Below, piece by piece: positions 34,064-35,730 of a stretch of 35,730 nt of DNA. The DNA lies in NCBI GenBank assembly GCA_031281945.1, contig JAITER010000051.1, positions 1 through 35,730 on the forward strand. Direction: 5' to 3'. Source of the stretch: Spirochaetaceae bacterium (GTDB taxonomy: Bacteria; Spirochaetota; Spirochaetia; Treponematales; Breznakiellaceae). Numbering within the stretch: position 1 is the first letter of the stretch; the number at the start of each line of letters is the position of its first letter. Below the pieces are notes generated by a model, which had not been told where the DNA came from, made no database searches, and worked only from the letters and a program-made list of their open reading frames with translations. Both the position numbers and the translations under genes were made by a program.

Positions 34064-34178
34064 TTGGACTTGTTCGCTCGCCCTGATTGGTTGTCGCCCA
34101 AGTCTTGCAAAATGCTACGCATTTTGCGTTTTCAAGCGGAAATTGTTCGGAAACTTGAAGTTTCCGAACAACTCTATT
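34064..34178 (-). repeat. Dispersed three-hairpin repeat, copy 3
   Basis: The reverse complement of this segment aligns with copies at 4456 and 12124. It contains GCAAAATGC-TAC-GCATTTTGC (34107-34127) and a 29-bp near-perfect palindrome at 34143-34171 with a single unpaired centre base, then AACTCTATT. Confidence 0.75.
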
Positions 34179-34288
34179 ATATTTTAACAAATAAAATTAT
34201 TGTTTTAATTAATTAAATAAAGATATTATCCCACGCCCTGCGCCGTCCATGGAGCAGGGCGGTCTGTTGGTGGGGGCAAAAAAACAGC

Positions 34289-34397
34289 GCATAACAAGCC
34301 TGTATGCGTAACGCCGCCTAAAGGCGGCTAGCCTCCGTTCGCCTAAGTCAGTCGGTCTGCGGCCGCCAAACCATCGCATACAGCCGGAACGTTATGC
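34289..34397 (+). other. Integron attC-like recombination site
   Basis: GCATAAC (34289-34295; fits R'' RYYYAAC) and GTTATGC (34391-34397; fits R' GTTRRRY) are exact complements. Inner arms CTGTATGCG (34300-34308) and CGCATACAG (34375-34383) also pair, with unequal spacers of 4 and 7 bases, as expected for attC with extrahelical bases. Total length is 109 bp, within the attC range. A short internal hairpin (GCCGCC/GGCGGC) lies in the loop. A toxin-antitoxin pair follows. No integrase in the window. Confidence 0.5.
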
Positions 34398-34454
34398 GAA
34401 ATTGCCGCAGAAACGGTTAAAATATAAAAAATCCACATTTTTTGTAAAAAATAC

Positions 34455-34499
34455 TTGACAGTTATTGAAATTGTATGCATTTTGTATGAAATGAAGGAG
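34455..34499 (+). promoter_or_regulatory. Promoter/operator region of the toxin-antitoxin pair
   Basis: TTGACA at 34455-34460 is a -35 candidate. TTGTATG occurs twice (34471 and 34482), a direct repeat that may bind a ribbon-helix-helix antitoxin. No -10 box fits at 17 bp spacing. AAGGAG (34494-34499) is a good Shine-Dalgarno for the ATG at 34505. Confidence 0.4.
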
Positions 34500-34504
34500 A
34501 AAAT

Positions 34505-34750
34505 ATGCCATTATTGCAGGTAAGAGATTTCCCTGATGATGTTTACGAGGAGATCATATTTGAGGCGCATCGACAAAATAGGACAATAGCCCAACAGACG
34601 GTTATTCTCATAAAAAAAGGCCTTGGCGAAGAAATGTCAAATAAGGAACGGAGAAAGTTTGCTGTGGAAAGGACATTTTCCCGGAAAGTACCACAAAATG
34701 TAAAAATCGTGGATTACGTACAATTTGTTCGTGAGGATAGAGACAGATGA
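34505..34750 (+). CDS. VapB/FitA-type antitoxin
   Basis: The 81-residue protein starts MPLLQVRDFPDDVYEEI and has a short helical N-terminal region like ribbon-helix-helix antitoxins (AHRQNRTIAQQTVILIKKGL). The C-terminal half is basic and probably wraps the toxin. It overlaps the PIN-domain toxin gene by four bases (ATGA), typical of type II pairs. It should repress its own promoter. Confidence 0.75.
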   Translation: MPLLQVRDFPDDVYEEIIFEAHRQNRTIAQQTVILIKKGLGEEMSNKERRKFAVERTFSRKVPQNVKIVDYVQFVREDRDR

Positions 34751-35145
34751 TAGGCGCGATTGATGTTTGCGGGACGATGGAAATTCTGTTGCAGAAGGAA
34801 AAGTCAGAAAAGTTTGGTAAAATATTACAAGAAGCTACGCTTATTATAGCGCCAGATTTATACATTTCTGAATTAACAAATACACTTTGGAAATATAACA
34901 GGGCGAATATTTTAGCCAAAGATGAATGCATACAATATATAAAGGATGGAATAAATTATGTGGATAAATTTATAGACAGCAAAGAACTTTGGCAAGAGGC
35001 GTTTTCAGAAGGAATAAATAATAACCACTCAATTTATGATATGTTTTATATGGTTGTTACAAGAAGGAATGATGGTATATTAATAACAAATGATTCAGTT
35101 TTAGCTATGATTTGCAAAAATAATAATATTCAAATATGTTATTAA
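34747..35145 (+). CDS. vapC: PIN-domain toxin, VapC-like
   Basis: The 132-residue protein has the four acidic residues of the PIN nuclease site: Asp6 (AIDVC), Glu42 (SELTN), Asp98 (SIYDMFY) and Asp116 (LITNDSVL). VapC toxins cleave RNA, often tRNA, and are held inactive by the antitoxin encoded just upstream. The target is unknown. It lies downstream of an attC-like site, a common setting for such modules. Confidence 0.85.
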   Translation: MIGAIDVCGTMEILLQKEKSEKFGKILQEATLIIAPDLYISELTNTLWKYNRANILAKDECIQYIKDGINYVDKFIDSKELWQEAFSEGINNNHSIYDMFYMVVTRRNDGILITNDSVLAMICKNNNIQICY

Positions 35146-35612
35146 AATTATCCAAAAGCGCCCCACTTCACATACAGGCCTCCGCAATGGCTATGGTCGC
35201 GCTTCCCGCAGGAAGCGATGCTACGCGCCCCGGCTATGCCGGGGAACATTCCCACGCCGTTGTTCCGGCACAGTTTGTCGTCCCTGGAAATGTTGTGCAA
35301 AGCCCTTATTCGGGCCGTCAAACCGCCGCATACAACCGGAACGGAATACACCCGCTGACGGTATGCACACGCGCCAGGGAATCAAGAAAAATAACAAAAT
35401 ATTTTATATTTGTCAGAATCTTAGAATGTTTTAGCACGATGGGCCTTGTCAAAACCAACCGGGTTTTGGAACAGCCTCAGATATATAACGAAGACGGCGT
35501 TTGAAAAAATATAACGTATTATATTTATTTTAAGTTACGTTCAATCTTTAACGCGCTTGCATAGAAGTCTTTTTTACATTTGTATTAATTGCCACGCCAA
35601 AAACGCACCGCA
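35146..35612. other. Gene-free region downstream of vapC
   Basis: An open frame at 35136-35504 overlaps vapC and has no recognisable domain, so I do not call it. The region holds a stem CCCCGGC/GCCGGGG (35228-35244), a half-match to the attC-like site at 35318-35347, and AT-rich sequence. Confidence 0.5.
35318..35347 (+). repeat. Partial match to the 3' half of the attC-like site
   Basis: CGCATACAACCGGAACGGAATAC (given in parts: CGCATACA, CCGGAACG) matches 34375-34391 closely, but the R' triplet is changed and no R'' partner was found. Confidence 0.4.
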
Positions 35613-35730
35613 ACACCCGCCAGGCCGCCCGCACACCCGCCAGGCCGCCCGCACACCCGCCAGGCCGCCCGCACACCCGCCAGGCCGCCCGCACACCCGC
35701 CAGGCCGCCCGCACACCCGCCAGGCCGCCC
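35613..35730. repeat. 20-bp tandem repeat at the right edge
   Basis: The unit ACACCCGCCAGGCCGCCCGC is repeated about 5.9 times with no spacer and no variation, and continues past the end of the window. It has no stop in any frame on either strand. Confidence 0.9.

Noticed and set aside
35136..35504. 122-residue frame downstream of vapC
   Set aside because: It overlaps vapC, has no recognised domain and no Shine-Dalgarno, and runs through hairpins.
35613..35730. CRISPR array
   Set aside because: The repeats are directly adjacent and identical with no spacers, so this is a tandem repeat.

Overview
The window looks like a chromosomal segment of a host-associated spirochaete, most likely a Treponema-type (termite-gut-like) bacterium. 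The grounds are a signal-peptide-rich set of lipoproteins and outer-membrane proteins, a RicT/PSP1 protein, a CsgG-like lipoprotein followed by a DUF1566 domain, long poly-G/poly-C tracts of the kind treponemes use for phase variation, and large hairpin-rich intergenic repeats. The species call is an inference from style and gene content; no rRNA or tRNA gene was found.

Layout. 1-1992: the 3' part of a phage-tail-like fibre gene. 2111-4420 (minus): a compact housekeeping operon of ricT, rdgB and pth. 4611-7191 (plus): a TPR lipoprotein overlapping a beta-barrel-like outer-membrane protein. 7195-11962 (minus): corA, an ATP-grasp enzyme, map and a LolC/E-type permease. 11963-12867: a gene-free region full of perfect hairpins and repeats. 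12868-15225 (minus): an unusual overlapping trio of a cysteine-rich HypB/CobW-type GTPase, a soluble ABC ATPase and a solute-binding-protein-like protein with no signal peptide and no permease. 15226-15588: GC-rich hairpins plus a G12 tract. 15589-17354 (plus): modBC without modA. 17409-19366 (minus): moaC behind a secreted TPR protein. 19520-21208 (plus): a Xer recombinase and rnhA. 21253-29201 (minus): a surface-glycan cluster with several glycosyltransferases and an EpsG/Wzy-like polymerase, carrying two poly-G/C tracts and a duplicated glycosyltransferase domain. 29834-31758 (plus): infA, an M28-type peptidase and an MT-A70 methyltransferase. 32375-34043 (plus): a CsgG-like lipoprotein split from its DUF1566 domain and a frameshifted HU-like gene. 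34289-35145: an integron attC-like site followed by a VapBC-like toxin-antitoxin pair. The right edge is a 20-bp tandem repeat that runs off the window.

How it fits together. The housekeeping operons are ordinary. Two themes stand out. The first is a molybdate/metal-cofactor neighbourhood (modBC, moaC and the soluble GTPase/ATPase/binding-protein trio), where I think an undescribed metal-handling or metallocentre-assembly system could lie; this is inference. The second is surface variation: the glycan cluster has simple-sequence tracts inside or between glycosyltransferase genes and a 0.56-kb direct repeat, so both replication slippage and homologous recombination could alter the glycan. The right-hand 4 kb is accessory DNA with broken genes, homopolymers, an attC-like structure and a toxin-antitoxin module.
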